Assembly (NCBI RefSeq): GCF_004310865.1
Contig: NZ_SIXI01000001.1
Coordinates: 124,001 to 188,000 of the forward strand
DNA from: Aquabacterium lacunae
GTDB lineage: Bacteria > Pseudomonadota > Gammaproteobacteria > Burkholderiales > Burkholderiaceae_C
Direction: 5' to 3'
DNA: 64,000 nucleotides
Each line of letters opens with the position of its first letter. Position 1 is the first letter of the stretch. Below the pieces are notes generated by a model. That model saw nothing but the letters and a program-made list of their open reading frames with translations, was not told the DNA's origin and ran no database searches. The translations under genes and the position numbers were made by a program. This document shows, one piece after another, positions 44,656 to 53,688 of the stretch.

Positions 44656-45111
44656 ATGAGCATCGCCGACCGCCTGCAAGCCCTGGGCATCACCCTGCCC
44701 GCCGTGGCCACACCCGCCGCCTCTTACCTGCCCTACATGCGCACGGGCAATCTGGTCTTCCTGTCGGGTCACATCGCCAAGAAAGACGGTCAGGTGTGGG
44801 TGGGCCAGCTGGGCAAGACCATGGGCACCGCAGAAGGCCAGCAGGCCGCCCGCGCCGTGGCCATCGACCTGCTGGGCACGCTGAACGCGGCCGCCGGTGG
44901 CCTTGACAAGGTGGTGCGCATCGTCAAGGTCATGAGCCTGGTCAACAGCACGCCAGAGTTCACCGAGCAGCACCTGGTCACCAATGGCTGCTCCGAGCTG
45001 CTGGCCGAGGTGTTCGGCGAGGCCGGCCGGCATGCGCGCAGTGCCTTTGGCGTGGCGCAGATCCCGCTGGGCTCGTGCGTCGAGATCGAACTGATCGCCG
45101 AAGTGCAGTGA
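44656..45111 (+). CDS. RidA/YjgF-family protein
   Basis: 151-residue cytosolic protein of the RidA superfamily, members of which deaminate reactive enamine/imine intermediates. The start at 44656 (MSIADRLQALGI) fits the longer subfamily with about 150 residues. Conserved elements: LVFLSGHIAKKDGQVWVGQLG, the AARAVAIDLLGTLNAA helix, and RSAFGVAQIPLGSCVEIE, where the Arg would contact the substrate carboxylate. The gene precedes dsbB by 8 bp. Confidence 0.9.
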   Translation: MSIADRLQALGITLPAVATPAASYLPYMRTGNLVFLSGHIAKKDGQVWVGQLGKTMGTAEGQQAARAVAIDLLGTLNAAAGGLDKVVRIVKVMSLVNSTPEFTEQHLVTNGCSELLAEVFGEAGRHARSAFGVAQIPLGSCVEIELIAEVQ

Positions 45112-45119
45112 GGCCCACC

Positions 45120-45605
45120 ATGGCGTTTCCCACCCGCACCAGCCAGGCCCTGATCGGGCTGGGCAGCTTCGCCGCTGTGGGCTTTGCGCTGTACAGCCAG
45201 CACCACCTGGGCATGCAGCCTTGCCCCTGGTGCATCTTGCAGCGCATCGTGTTCCTGGCCATTGGCGCCGTGGCGCTGCTCAGCGCACTGCAGCCGTCCG
45301 GCCTGCTGCGCCGGGTGCTGTCGCTGCCGGTGCTGGCCCTGGCCGGTGGTGGGGTGGCCGCAGCCTGGTGGCAGCACTTCGTGGCCGCCAAGACCCAGTC
45401 GTGTGCCCTCACCTTCGCCGACAAGGTGATCAGCTTCTTCGGCGCCGACACCCGCTTTCCCGAGGTGTTCGAGGTGCGCGCCTCGTGCGCCGATGCCGCG
45501 GTCAACCTCCTGGGGGTGCCTTACGAATTCTGGAGCATGGCCCTGCTGGCCGTGATCGGGTTGCTGGCCCTGATGGGGCTGCTCACCCGCGCTCCGCGTC
45601 GCTGA
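45120..45605 (+). CDS. dsbB: Disulfide bond formation protein DsbB
   Basis: 161-residue inner-membrane quinone reductase that reoxidises periplasmic DsbA. The start at 45120 gives MAFPTRTSQAL. The first cysteine pair is C35-P-W-C38 (QPCPWCILQR). The second pair is in KTQSCALTF and VRASCADAAV. Four membrane helices are visible. It lies 8 bp after the ridA-like gene and 5 bp before pabBC, so the three probably form one operon. dsbA is not in this window. Confidence 0.94.
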   Translation: MAFPTRTSQALIGLGSFAAVGFALYSQHHLGMQPCPWCILQRIVFLAIGAVALLSALQPSGLLRRVLSLPVLALAGGGVAAAWWQHFVAAKTQSCALTFADKVISFFGADTRFPEVFEVRASCADAAVNLLGVPYEFWSMALLAVIGLLALMGLLTRAPRR

Positions 45606-45610
45606 CATCC

Positions 45611-47575
45611 ATGCCCGCACACCGGCCGGCTCCCACGGCCCTGATCGACTTCCCGGCCGATCTGGCGAACGCGCAAAGCCGATTGCGCCTGCGCGCCCAC
45701 CAACCCAGCCGCTGGCTGGTGGCCCATGACCCGAGCCAGGTGCAGCGCCTGCTCGACGACGTGCACGCCTGGACGCTCGACGAGGGCCCGGCCCACGCCG
45801 CTCACCCCGGCCGTTGGGCCGTGGGCTGGGTGGCCTACGAGGCGGCCCCGGCCTTCGACCCCAGCCTGCCGGTCAAGGCCCTGCCACCCGGCGCACCCTA
45901 TGCCGTGTGGGCCCTGTACGAAAGCGATCAGGTGGAGGTGCTGTCGGCCAGTGGGTCTGAAGGGGGGCAGGCGTGCATGGCCTCGGCGCCCTCCGGCCAC
46001 CGCTGGCACCTGGGCCCCTGGCAAGCCGACACCTCGGCCGAACGCGCCCAGCAGCAGGTGGAGCAGGTGCGCGAGCTGATCCGGCAAGGCGAGGTCTACC
46101 AGATCAACCTGACCATGCGCCTGCAGGCGCCGATGTCCCATGGGGCCACGCCCCCGGGGGCAGGCACAGAGCACCCCACCGAGCCTCCCCGCACAGAGCC
46201 GCCCACCACCGAGGGCCTGCAGGCCTGCTTCGAGGCCTTGCGGCGCAGCCAGCCGCTGGGCTACACCGCTTTCCTGGACGCCCGGGCGGCCACCCGAGGC
46301 CCTGGCGCCGTGTTGAGCGTGTCACCTGAACTGTTTTTTGACTGGACAGGCCCTGCCCAAGGCGGCGTGCTCACCACCCGGCCCATGAAAGGCACCGCAC
46401 CCCGCCTGCCCGACCCCCTGGCCGATCAGGCCCAGGCACACCACCTGACGGCCAGCGACAAAGAACGCGCCGAAAACCTCATGATCGTGGACCTGCTGCG
46501 CAACGACGTGGCCAAGGTGGCCAAGGTGGGCAGCGTGAAGGTGCCCTCGCTGTTCGATGTGCAGGCCCTGCCCACCGTGTGGCAGATGACCTCGACCGTG
46601 CAGGCGCACACCCGCGACGGGCGGCGCCTGAGCGAGGTGATGGGGGCGCTGTTCCCCTGCGGCTCGGTGACCGGAGCCCCCAAACGCCAGGCCATGCACC
46701 ACATTGCACGCATGGAGCGCGCACCGCGGCATGTGTACTGCGGTGCCGTGGGTCTGATGCGCCCGGGCGGGCATGTCACCTTCAACGTGCCCATTCGCAC
46801 CGTGGCCGTGCACACGCCCCCACCCGATGCGCCCTGGACCGCCCACTGCGGCGTGGGCAGCGGCATCACGCTTGACGCCACCCCCCAGGCCGAATGGCAG
46901 GAGTGGCAGCACAAGCAACGCTTCCTGGCGCGTGCCGTTGCGCCTTTCGAGCTGCTCGAATCGCTCCGCCTGGAAAACGGGCAACTGGCACGCCTGCCCC
47001 TGCACCTGGCCCGCCTGGCACGCGCAGCGGCACATTTCGGCCACCCCTTGCGGCTGGACGAAGTGAACGAAGCGCTGCGGCACCTGTGCCAGCAGCACCC
47101 CACCGGCGTGTTCAAGGTTCGCCTGCGGGTCGACGCCTCGGGCCAGGTGCTGGCCGAAGCCGCCCCCTTGCCGCTCCCCCCCGCCGACTCGGCCTTTCGT
47201 CCGGTTGCCCTGGCCACCCAGCCGATGCCGCCAGCCGATGATTTCGTCTGGCACAAGACCACCTGGCGCCCTCACTACGAGGCCTTCAAGCCGCCCTCGG
47301 ACGCCTTTGACACCCTGCTGTTCAACGCGGCGGGCGAGCTCACCGAATTCACCATCGGCAACGTCGCCCTGCAACTCGGCGGCCGCTGGCTCACACCGCC
47401 TGTGCACTGTGGCCTGCTGCCCGGGGTGATGCGTGAACAACTGCTGGCGGAAGGCCGGCTGCACGAGCAGGTTCTGCAGGTGGCCGATCTGGCCCACGCC
47501 GAAGGGCTGGCCCTGCTCAACAGCGTGCGCGGCTGGGTGCCGGTTCGGCTGATCAGCGCAGCGTCAAGCGCCTGA
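45611..47575 (+). CDS. pabBC: Bifunctional aminodeoxychorismate synthase component I / aminodeoxychorismate lyase
   Basis: 654-residue fusion for p-aminobenzoate synthesis (folate pathway). The N-terminal about 390 residues are a PabB/TrpE-type chorismate-binding domain: GEVYQINLTMRL, TTRPMKGTAPR with the key Lys, ENLMIVDLLRNDVAKV, FPCGSVTGAPK and CGVGSGITLDATP. The C-terminal about 230 residues are a PLP-dependent PabC-like lyase; the Schiff-base Lys is in FVWHKTTWRPHYE, and ELTEFTIGNVAL and TPPVHCGLLPGVMR are conserved. A short Pro/Thr-rich insertion (about 175-200) is unusual but lies in a loop. The glutaminase subunit PabA is not seen here. The start at 45611 is 5 bp after dsbB. Confidence 0.93.
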   Translation: MPAHRPAPTALIDFPADLANAQSRLRLRAHQPSRWLVAHDPSQVQRLLDDVHAWTLDEGPAHAAHPGRWAVGWVAYEAAPAFDPSLPVKALPPGAPYAVWALYESDQVEVLSASGSEGGQACMASAPSGHRWHLGPWQADTSAERAQQQVEQVRELIRQGEVYQINLTMRLQAPMSHGATPPGAGTEHPTEPPRTEPPTTEGLQACFEALRRSQPLGYTAFLDARAATRGPGAVLSVSPELFFDWTGPAQGGVLTTRPMKGTAPRLPDPLADQAQAHHLTASDKERAENLMIVDLLRNDVAKVAKVGSVKVPSLFDVQALPTVWQMTSTVQAHTRDGRRLSEVMGALFPCGSVTGAPKRQAMHHIARMERAPRHVYCGAVGLMRPGGHVTFNVPIRTVAVHTPPPDAPWTAHCGVGSGITLDATPQAEWQEWQHKQRFLARAVAPFELLESLRLENGQLARLPLHLARLARAAAHFGHPLRLDEVNEALRHLCQQHPTGVFKVRLRVDASGQVLAEAAPLPLPPADSAFRPVALATQPMPPADDFVWHKTTWRPHYEAFKPPSDAFDTLLFNAAGELTEFTIGNVALQLGGRWLTPPVHCGLLPGVMREQLLAEGRLHEQVLQVADLAHAEGLALLNSVRGWVPVRLISAASSA

Positions 47576-47599
47576 TCAGCGCGCGTCCAACCCGATCGA

Positions 47600-47620
47600 C
47601 CCTGTCCTCCCTGGACAGGG
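47600..47620 (+). other. Hairpin after pabBC
   Basis: A perfect 8-bp stem CCCTGTCC / GGACAGGG with a 5-base loop lies 24 bp after the stop. It lacks a T run, so intrinsic termination is doubtful. Confidence 0.4.
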
Positions 47621-47668
47621 GGACGTGAAGTATTCCCGCCAAAAGACTCCTTGGGCACAATAAATACC

Positions 47669-47687
47669 GTTCAGTATTTTTCTGAAC
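47669..47687. promoter_or_regulatory. Inverted repeat upstream of the fasciclin gene
   Basis: GTTCAG-N7-CTGAAC in an AT-rich stretch, 28 bp before the fasciclin start codon. The position would overlap a promoter or the 5' leader, so it is either an operator or a 5' hairpin. Confidence 0.45.
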
Positions 47688-47715
47688 ATACAAGTGCATT
47701 CATAGGAGAAAGACC

Positions 47716-48252
47716 ATGCGCAAGACCTTCACCGCACTGGCCGTGGCCAGCCTCTCGTTCCTGGGTGCAGTGGGCTCGGCCCAGGCCCAGGTCAACCTCA
47801 AAAACTACGTGCAGTGCCGCTCGACCGAGCTGGTGCAGTTCCAGGGCACCCTGGTCGATGCCGCCATCGCCACGCCCGAACTCAGCACCCTGACCAACCT
47901 GGTGGTGGCAGCCAACCTGGTCGGCGCCCTGTCGGGCCCAGGCCCCTTCACGGTGTTCGCACCCACCAATGCCGCCTTCGCCAAGGTGCCGGCGCCCCTG
48001 CTCAGCCTGATCGGCAGTGACACCGGGCTGCTGACCTCGGTGCTGACCTATCACGTCACCAAGGGCCATGCCGACCCGCGCAAGCCCATCACCCCCGTGC
48101 AGTTCAAGACCCTGCAAGGTCAGACCCTCTACGCAGGCTATGACGCCGACGGCGCCTCGGTGAACCAGTCGGTGGCCGCCTGCAAGGGTGTGCAGACCAG
48201 CAATGGCACCGTGTGGCTGATCGACAGCGTGCTGCTGCCCCAATTCAAGTGA
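47716..48252 (+). CDS. Secreted fasciclin-domain protein
   Basis: 178-residue exported protein. Residues 1-24 are a signal peptide ending SAQA, preceded by a good AGGAG ribosome-binding site. One fasciclin (FAS1) domain follows, with its two family motifs: FTVFAPTNAAFAKVP (H1) and, at the C-terminal end, SNGTVWLIDSVLLP (H2). FAS1 domains mediate adhesion; bacterial secreted single-domain forms are of unknown role. It contains two cysteines in the mature part (near C34 and C155) that could pair. It has its own upstream inverted repeat and downstream hairpin. Confidence 0.93.
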   Translation: MRKTFTALAVASLSFLGAVGSAQAQVNLKNYVQCRSTELVQFQGTLVDAAIATPELSTLTNLVVAANLVGALSGPGPFTVFAPTNAAFAKVPAPLLSLIGSDTGLLTSVLTYHVTKGHADPRKPITPVQFKTLQGQTLYAGYDADGASVNQSVAACKGVQTSNGTVWLIDSVLLPQFK

Positions 48253-48260
48253 TCCCAAAC

Positions 48261-48293
48261 TGATGGGCCCTGGCACCGGCCCATCATCACTTT
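48261..48293 (+). terminator. Probable terminator after the fasciclin gene
   Basis: A perfect 9-bp stem TGATGGGCC / GGCCCATCA with an 8-base loop lies 8 bp after the stop, with a short T-rich tail. Confidence 0.65.
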
Positions 48294-48369
48294 CTGAAAC
48301 AGTCTCGGGCGCCGCCATCGGTCACCGATCGCGGCACAATGCCCGGGCCTGCATCAGTTTCCTGTCTGC

Positions 48370-49062
48370 ATGACCTCTTCGGTGCCCACGCTCTCTGTGA
48401 CCGGTCTGAGCCACCAGTGGCCAGGTCAGCATCAACCCATGTTGAATGTGCCCACGTTGGCGCTGGCCCCGGGCGAGACCGTGTTCCTGCACGGCCCCAG
48501 TGGCTGTGGCAAAAGCACCCTGCTGGCTCTGTTGGCCGGCGTGCTGCCTGTGCAACAGGGCCAAGTGCTCTGGCAAGGCCAACCACGCCCTCAAGGGCTT
48601 GACGCCTGGCGCGGTCAGCACCTGGGCCTTGTGTTTCAGCAGTTCAACCTGCTGCCTTACCTCAGCGCCCTCGAAAACGTCTTGTTGCCCTGTCGATTGT
48701 CGGCGCCCAGGTTCCAGCAGGCGCAGGCAACCGCCGGCTCTGCCGCCGCCCAAGCCCGGGCGCTCCTGCGCGGCATGGATTTGCCAGCCGCCTTGCACAC
48801 GCGGCCAGCGGCCCAACTGTCCATCGGGCAGCAACAGCGCGTGGCCGCTGCCCGCGCCCTGATCGGTGGCCCCGCCCTTGTGCTGGCCGACGAACCGACC
48901 TCAGCCCTGGACGAAACCACCCGCGACCTCTTCATGCACACCTGGCTCAGCCAGGCCCGTGAGGCGGGATCGGCCATGCTCTTTGTCAGCCACGACCTGC
49001 GGCTGGCTGCGCATTTCCAGCGACAGCTCACATGGCAAGACCTGCAGGGAGGCCTCGCATGA
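48370..49062 (+). CDS. ABC transporter ATP-binding protein (LolD/MacB type)
   Basis: 230-residue ATPase. Walker A is GPSGCGKST, the Q loop is LVFQQFNLLPYL, the signature is LSIGQQQRVAAARAL and Walker B is LVLADEPTSALD, followed by a His switch SHDL. It belongs to the group that powers MacB/LolCDE-type mechanotransducing permeases. The stop overlaps the permease ATG (ATGA). With the permease and a DUF3299 gene it matches the order of a Zur-controlled operon I recall in Pseudomonas aeruginosa (PA4064-PA4066). No Zur box was recognised upstream here. Confidence 0.9.
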   Translation: MTSSVPTLSVTGLSHQWPGQHQPMLNVPTLALAPGETVFLHGPSGCGKSTLLALLAGVLPVQQGQVLWQGQPRPQGLDAWRGQHLGLVFQQFNLLPYLSALENVLLPCRLSAPRFQQAQATAGSAAAQARALLRGMDLPAALHTRPAAQLSIGQQQRVAAARALIGGPALVLADEPTSALDETTRDLFMHTWLSQAREAGSAMLFVSHDLRLAAHFQRQLTWQDLQGGLA

Positions 49063-50450
49063 GCTGGTGGCCCCTGATCTGGCAAAGCGCCTGGCACCGC
49101 AGGCAGGTGCTGTGGCTCACCGTGATGTCGGTGGCCCTGTCGGCCGCCCTGCTGCTGGGCCTGGAGCGCCTGCGCGCCGATGTGCGCCAAAGCTTTGCCC
49201 AGGCGATCTCCGGCACCGACCTCATCGCAGGGCCCCGCACCGGTTCGGTCGAACTGCTGCTGTATGCCGTGTTCCACATCGGCCAACCCAGGGCCAACCT
49301 GCCTTGGGCCGCCGTGGAGCAACTGCGCGCCAACCCCGACGTGGCCTGGGTGATCCCGATTGCATTGGGTGACAGCTTCCGGGGCTTTCCGGTGGTGGCG
49401 ACCGACGACAGCTTTTTCACGCACTTCCGGCATGGGGAACAACAAGCCTTGCATTGGCAAAGCGGCCAGGCGTTCGCGGGTGACAGCGAGGTGGTGCTCG
49501 GCGCCGAGGTGGCTCGGAGGCTGAATCTGCAGGTGGGTGACGCCGTGATCCTGGCCCACGGTGACGGCGCCATGGCTGAACACGACCACAGCGATCACCC
49601 CATGACCGTGGTGGGCGTGCTGGCCCCCACCGGCACCCCGGTGGACCGCGCCCTGCATGTGTCCTTGCAAGCCATGGCGTCCCTGCATGCGCATGGCAGC
49701 CTGGGCCCGGTCGATGGCCAAAGTGCCGCGGACATGCGCCAGCAACTGCAAGCCCTGATGCGGGCACCGGAGCAGCCCACCGCAGAGCCAGAACGCGCTC
49801 ATGACCATGACCATGACCATGACCATGACCATAACCACGACCACGACCACGACCATGGTCGCGACGCTCGGCCCTCCTCCCACACCCAGGCAGCACCAGG
49901 ACAAGCCGTGACCGCCGCCCTGGTGGGGCTGCACCAGCGCACCCGTGTCTTTGCCGTGCAGCAGCGCTTCCAGCAACAAGGTGACGGACGCTGGATGGCC
50001 GTGCTGCCGGGGGTGGCACTGGACGAACTCTGGGGGGTGATCGACCTGGCCGAACGCGCCCTGCAGGTGGTGTGCGTGCTGGTGGCTGGCGTGAGCCTGA
50101 TCGGGCTGAGCGCCACCATCCTGGCTGGGCTGCAAGCGCGTCGACGCGAGCTGGCGGTGCTGCGTGCAGTGGGCGCCTCACCCCGACAGATCGCGGGCCT
50201 GATGGCCCTGGAAGGCGGCTTCATCACGGCCCTGGGCGTGGCCCTGGGCACAGCCCTGGGCTGGCTGGCCTTGTGGGCACTGAGCCCCTGGCTGCAGCGC
50301 CAGCACGGTCTGACCGTGCAGGCCCTGATCGAACCTGCACAATGGCAATGGCTGGCGCTGGTGTGGGCCGCTGGCTGGGCCGTCAGCCTGCTGCCCGCAT
50401 GGCAGGCCTACCGCTGGTCCGTGCAAGATGGGCTCAACCCGGGCGCCTGA
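49059..50450 (+). CDS. FtsX/MacB-type ABC permease with periplasmic His/Asp repeat
   Basis: 463-residue permease. One N-terminal helix (about 15-40) is followed by a periplasmic domain of about 280 residues and three C-terminal helices (about 330-455) with AVLRAVGASPRQIAGLMALEG, the FtsX-family hallmark. In the periplasmic domain, residues 248-266 are an alternating run of ten His with Asp/Asn, preceded by EHDHSDH at 174-180. Such loops bind zinc, nickel or copper in metal transport proteins. The overlap ATGA couples it to the ATPase. A role in metal-responsive export or envelope transport is inferred. Confidence 0.88.
   Translation: MSWWPLIWQSAWHRRQVLWLTVMSVALSAALLLGLERLRADVRQSFAQAISGTDLIAGPRTGSVELLLYAVFHIGQPRANLPWAAVEQLRANPDVAWVIPIALGDSFRGFPVVATDDSFFTHFRHGEQQALHWQSGQAFAGDSEVVLGAEVARRLNLQVGDAVILAHGDGAMAEHDHSDHPMTVVGVLAPTGTPVDRALHVSLQAMASLHAHGSLGPVDGQSAADMRQQLQALMRAPEQPTAEPERAHDHDHDHDHDHNHDHDHDHGRDARPSSHTQAAPGQAVTAALVGLHQRTRVFAVQQRFQQQGDGRWMAVLPGVALDELWGVIDLAERALQVVCVLVAGVSLIGLSATILAGLQARRRELAVLRAVGASPRQIAGLMALEGGFITALGVALGTALGWLALWALSPWLQRQHGLTVQALIEPAQWQWLALVWAAGWAVSLLPAWQAYRWSVQDGLNPGA
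49800..49856 (+). repeat. Six-base tandem repeat encoding the His-Asp run
   Basis: Five CATGAC units, one CATAAC, three CACGAC and a final CAT lie in frame inside the permease gene. Both the unit length and near-identity allow slippage that changes the His-Asp number in steps of two residues without frameshift. Confidence 0.9.
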
Positions 50451-50472
50451 CGCCCCCCCAACATCTCACACC

Positions 50473-51186
50473 ATGCGCAGCACCCCGCCTCGCTCCACGT
50501 CAAGGCCCTCGCCCTTCATGCCCTGGGCGCCGACCCCATGGCTGCACCGCACAGTCCGCCACAAAGTCCGCCGCACAATCCGCCACGCAATCCGCCGCAC
50601 CCTGGCGTTTGCGTTCACGGCCTGCATGGTGGGCGTGCTGCCCGCCACGTCATGGGCCCAGGCGACGTCGGCAAGCCCGGCCCCGCGTGCCAGTGCCACC
50701 GCACCTCGGCACCTGCTGTGGACCGATCTCACCCCGAAGGACTGGGACCCAGGCAAGCTGATGCGCGAGCGCTTCAAAGGCCAGAACTTCGATCTGCTCA
50801 GCGACGATGACCCCAAGGTTCAGGCCCTGATGGACGCCATGCGCGAACTGTGGGATGCCGCCCCGGTGAACGACGCCATGAATGGCGTGAGCGGTCGCCT
50901 GCCGGGCTACATCGTGCCGCTGGAAGAAAGCGCCAAAGGCCTCAAGGAATTTCTGCTGGTGCCTTACTACGGCGCATGCATCCACTCCCCCCCGCCACCG
51001 GCCAACCAGATCGTGCACGTGCGACTGGCCCAGCCCGTCAAAGGCTTTCGCACCATGGACACCGTGTGGGTGCACGGCACCCTGGAGGTGGCGCGCAGCA
51101 AGTCAGACATGGGGGTCAGTGCCTACCGCATCGACGCACGCAAGGTCGAGGCCTACACCCGAGAAAAGCCCCAGCCCGCACGCTGA
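50473..51186 (+). CDS. DUF3299 domain exported protein
   Basis: About 237 residues. The C-terminal about 145 residues are DUF3299, recognised by LSGYIVPLEE-like GYIVPLEESAKGLKEFLLVP and YYGACIHSPPPPANQIVHV, a family hallmark with an invariant Cys and His. The N-terminus is a strongly basic repeat region followed by a hydrophobic signal ending ATSWAQA; an RRT-LAF context resembles a Tat signal. Starts at 50473 or 50518 are both possible. It lies 22 bp after the permease gene and completes the three-gene operon. Family function is unknown; an association with zinc-regulated ABC exporters is known from other genera. Confidence 0.87.
   Translation: MRSTPPRSTSRPSPFMPWAPTPWLHRTVRHKVRRTIRHAIRRTLAFAFTACMVGVLPATSWAQATSASPAPRASATAPRHLLWTDLTPKDWDPGKLMRERFKGQNFDLLSDDDPKVQALMDAMRELWDAAPVNDAMNGVSGRLPGYIVPLEESAKGLKEFLLVPYYGACIHSPPPPANQIVHVRLAQPVKGFRTMDTVWVHGTLEVARSKSDMGVSAYRIDARKVEAYTREKPQPAR
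50548..50601 (+). repeat. 12-bp tandem repeat in the DUF3299 signal region
   Basis: Four and a half in-frame copies of a 12-base unit of the form RTC-CGC-CRC-RMM. They encode a four-residue pattern (VRHK, VRRT, IRHA, IRRT), giving a highly basic n-region before the signal hydrophobic core. Confidence 0.85.
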
Positions 51187-51243
51187 TCAGCGAGACTGGC
51201 AGACTGTGGCGCTGAATTCGCACCCTCCACCACACGACCACAC

Positions 51244-51645
51244 ATGCGCATCCTCCACACCATGCTCCGCGTGGGCAACCTGCAGCGTTCCATCGACTTC
51301 TACACCCAGGTCATGGGCATGAGCCTGATCCGCACCACCGAACGCCCGGAACAGCAATACACGCTGGCCTTCCTGGGCTACGGGCGCAACCCCGAGCACG
51401 CCGAGCTGGAGCTGACCTACAACCACGGCGTCGAGCAGTACGAGCTGGGCACGGCCTACGGCCACATCGCCATCGGTGTTGACGACATCGTGGCCACCTG
51501 CAACGCCGTGCGCGACAAGGCCGCCACGCTGGGTGGCGGCATCACCCGTGAACCCGGCCCGGTCAAAGGCGGCAACACCCTGATCGCCTTCATCACGGAC
51601 CCCGACGGCTACAAGGTGGAGTTGATCCAGAGCGGCACGCTCTGA
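51244..51645 (+). CDS. gloA: Lactoylglutathione lyase (glyoxalase I)
   Basis: 133-residue metalloenzyme converting the methylglyoxal-glutathione adduct to S-lactoylglutathione. The four metal ligands are visible: His5 (MRILHTML), Glu in AELELTYN, His in [11 protein letters not shown] and Glu in [22 protein letters not shown] and [15 protein letters not shown] are diagnostic. The length is that of the Ni/Co-type bacterial enzyme. It is convergent with the chemotaxis receptor gene, only 3 bp apart. Confidence 0.96.
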   Translation: MRILHTMLRVGNLQRSIDFYTQVMGMSLIRTTERPEQQYTLAFLGYGRNPEHAELELTYNHGVEQYELGTAYGHIAIGVDDIVATCNAVRDKAATLGGGITREPGPVKGGNTLIAFITDPDGYKVELIQSGTL

Positions 51646-51648
51646 GCT

Positions 51649-53688
51649 TCACGCTGGCAGCCTGAAGCTCGACACGGCCTCGGCCAGCACCAGCGCCTGC
51701 TGGCGCAAGCCCTGAGAGGCTGCTGCGCTTTCTTCCACCATGGCGGCGTTCTGCTGGGCGTCGCGGTCCAGGTCGGACATGGCCTGGCCAACCAGGCCCA
51801 CCCCTGCGCTCTGTTCGTGCGAGGCCTGCGCAATTTCCGACAACAACTGATTGATGCGCTCTGCGTGCTGCACGATGTCACCCATGGTGGCGCCGGCCGC
51901 CTCCACCACCGTGGTGCCACTGCCAATGCGCGCCACGCTGTCGGTGATGAGCCCCTTGATCTCGCGGGCGGCACTGGCACTGCGCTGGGCCAGTGCACGC
52001 ACCTCGCTGGCCACCACGGCAAAACCTCGCCCCTGCTCGCCCGCTCGGGCCGCTTCCACCGCGGCATTGAGCGCCAGGATGTTGGTCTGGAACGCAATGC
52101 CATCGATCACATTGATGATGTCCGAGATCTTGCCCGAGGCGCCCTGGATCTCGCGCATGGTGCTGACCACCTGCCCGATCACCTCGCCACCATGCACGGC
52201 CACACCCGCGTTCTGGCGGGCCAGTTCGGCCGCGCTGCCCGCATGGCCTGCCGTGTTCTTCACGGTCGACCCGATTTCTTCGATGCTCGACGCCGACTGC
52301 TGCAGGTTGGCTGCAGCGTTTTCCGTGCGCACCGACAGGTCCTTGGCCGCATCGGCCATCTCCATGCTCGAGTTCACGATGGTGTCGGCCGAGGCCCGAA
52401 CCTGCTGCACCAATCGGCGCAGCGACTGCTGCATGTCGGCCAAAGTGCGCATCAGACTGGCTGCCTCGTCGCGCCCCCAAGGGTTCGGTGAGGTGGTCAG
52501 GTCGCCCTCGGTCATGGCCTCCAGGTGCAGGCGCACTTCGTCCAGGCCGCCCTTGGTGACCATGTAAAAGCATTTGAGCAGGTAGCCCGCCAGCAACAGA
52601 CAGCTGAGGGTCAGCACACCAGCGGCGGTCATGGCCTGCTGCGTGGCACGCTGACGCTCGGCCAGCAAACCGTCCAGGGTGCTCAACCCTCGCTGCATGA
52701 AGGCATCGGCCGCCGCTGCGGCGGCATCGCCCTGTGCAGTGAAGGCAGAGGCCTCCTGACCCACGCGTTCATCGGTCAGTGCCTGCACGGCCGGCTGCAA
52801 CTGCGCCTGCACCGCCTGCTGCAGCTCACGCAAGGGCAGCGACTTGAGCACATCCGGCTCGGCACCGCCTGCTTTGCGCACCGACACCTCGATCTGTGCC
52901 ATCCGGCGCTGCAGCAAGCGCACTTCGTCCTGCACCGCCATCCAGCCCTTGCGGTCCATCTGGCCTTCCATGGCCGCGGTGGACAACAAGGCTCGCAAGC
53001 GCCCTGCAGCCACGTACAGCTCAGGTGACGCCAGCACCGAGGCATCCATCAGGTAATAGCTGGCAATCTCTGGGTCCAGCGTCAGGCTGGACGTGTCCGC
53101 CACCCATTCCAGCAACTGCGTCAAGTGCGACAGGGTGAGGGTGTAGGCCTCGAAAATCTGCCGAGCGTCGTCGGTTTTCAGGGTTCGTGCCGCTTGCCAG
53201 GCGCGCGTGGCTTCGGCGTGCAGTGCATGGGTCTGCAGGGCGCCGCCCACTTCCTTTTGAGCCAGGGCCAGTTCAGCCCACAGCCCATCGGACTTCTGGC
53301 GCCAGGCCGGCAGGTCCGGGGCGGGTTGCCCACGGGCCTGGCGCCGGGCCTGTTGCCGCTCGTTGGTCAGGGCCACCATCAGGCCCATCAGCGGCTTGGC
53401 GTACCGGGTGCCCGCACGCTCCTGGGCCACGAACGTGGCCTGGTCTGTTTGGGCGCGCCAGAACGACACCCCCAGCACCAACAGCGGCAACAGGAAGGCC
53501 AGCGAAATGATGGCCGCCTTGGCCGGAAACCCGAGCTTGCGAAACAAGCGCACACCTGGCGCCCACACGCCGTGGTAGCGAAAAAATCCACCGAGGCCAC
53601 GGTCCTGACCACGGCGGGTGGACACGGTGGTGGCAAGGGGCCCTGTCTGCGGCCCAGCACTGCGGGCCGATGCTTCCAGCGATGACAT
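51649..53688 (-). CDS. Methyl-accepting chemotaxis protein
   Basis: 679-residue transmembrane chemoreceptor. The start at 53688 follows GGAGG with seven-base spacing. The first membrane helix is at about 60-80; a long periplasmic helical sensor follows (about 80-355). The second helix, at about 360-380, leads to a HAMP-like linker, methylation helices and the signalling tip [20 protein letters not shown]. It lacks a C-terminal CheR-binding pentapeptide, ending SFRLPA. The sensor domain is rich in Ala/Leu/Gln and its ligand is not recognisable. No che genes are adjacent. Confidence 0.93.
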   Translation of the reverse strand: MSSLEASARSAGPQTGPLATTVSTRRGQDRGLGGFFRYHGVWAPGVRLFRKLGFPAKAAIISLAFLLPLLVLGVSFWRAQTDQATFVAQERAGTRYAKPLMGLMVALTNERQQARRQARGQPAPDLPAWRQKSDGLWAELALAQKEVGGALQTHALHAEATRAWQAARTLKTDDARQIFEAYTLTLSHLTQLLEWVADTSSLTLDPEIASYYLMDASVLASPELYVAAGRLRALLSTAAMEGQMDRKGWMAVQDEVRLLQRRMAQIEVSVRKAGGAEPDVLKSLPLRELQQAVQAQLQPAVQALTDERVGQEASAFTAQGDAAAAAADAFMQRGLSTLDGLLAERQRATQQAMTAAGVLTLSCLLLAGYLLKCFYMVTKGGLDEVRLHLEAMTEGDLTTSPNPWGRDEAASLMRTLADMQQSLRRLVQQVRASADTIVNSSMEMADAAKDLSVRTENAAANLQQSASSIEEIGSTVKNTAGHAGSAAELARQNAGVAVHGGEVIGQVVSTMREIQGASGKISDIINVIDGIAFQTNILALNAAVEAARAGEQGRGFAVVASEVRALAQRSASAAREIKGLITDSVARIGSGTTVVEAAGATMGDIVQHAERINQLLSEIAQASHEQSAGVGLVGQAMSDLDRDAQQNAAMVEESAAASQGLRQQALVLAEAVSSFRLPA

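Noticed and set aside
48302..48369. Zur box upstream of the ABC/DUF3299 operon
   Set aside because: Searched because a related operon is Zur-controlled in Pseudomonas, but no AT-rich palindrome of the expected form was found in this short GC-rich gap.
49800..49856. Short tandem repeats as a CRISPR array
   Set aside because: The units are six bases, contiguous and in frame with a permease gene; there are no spacers.
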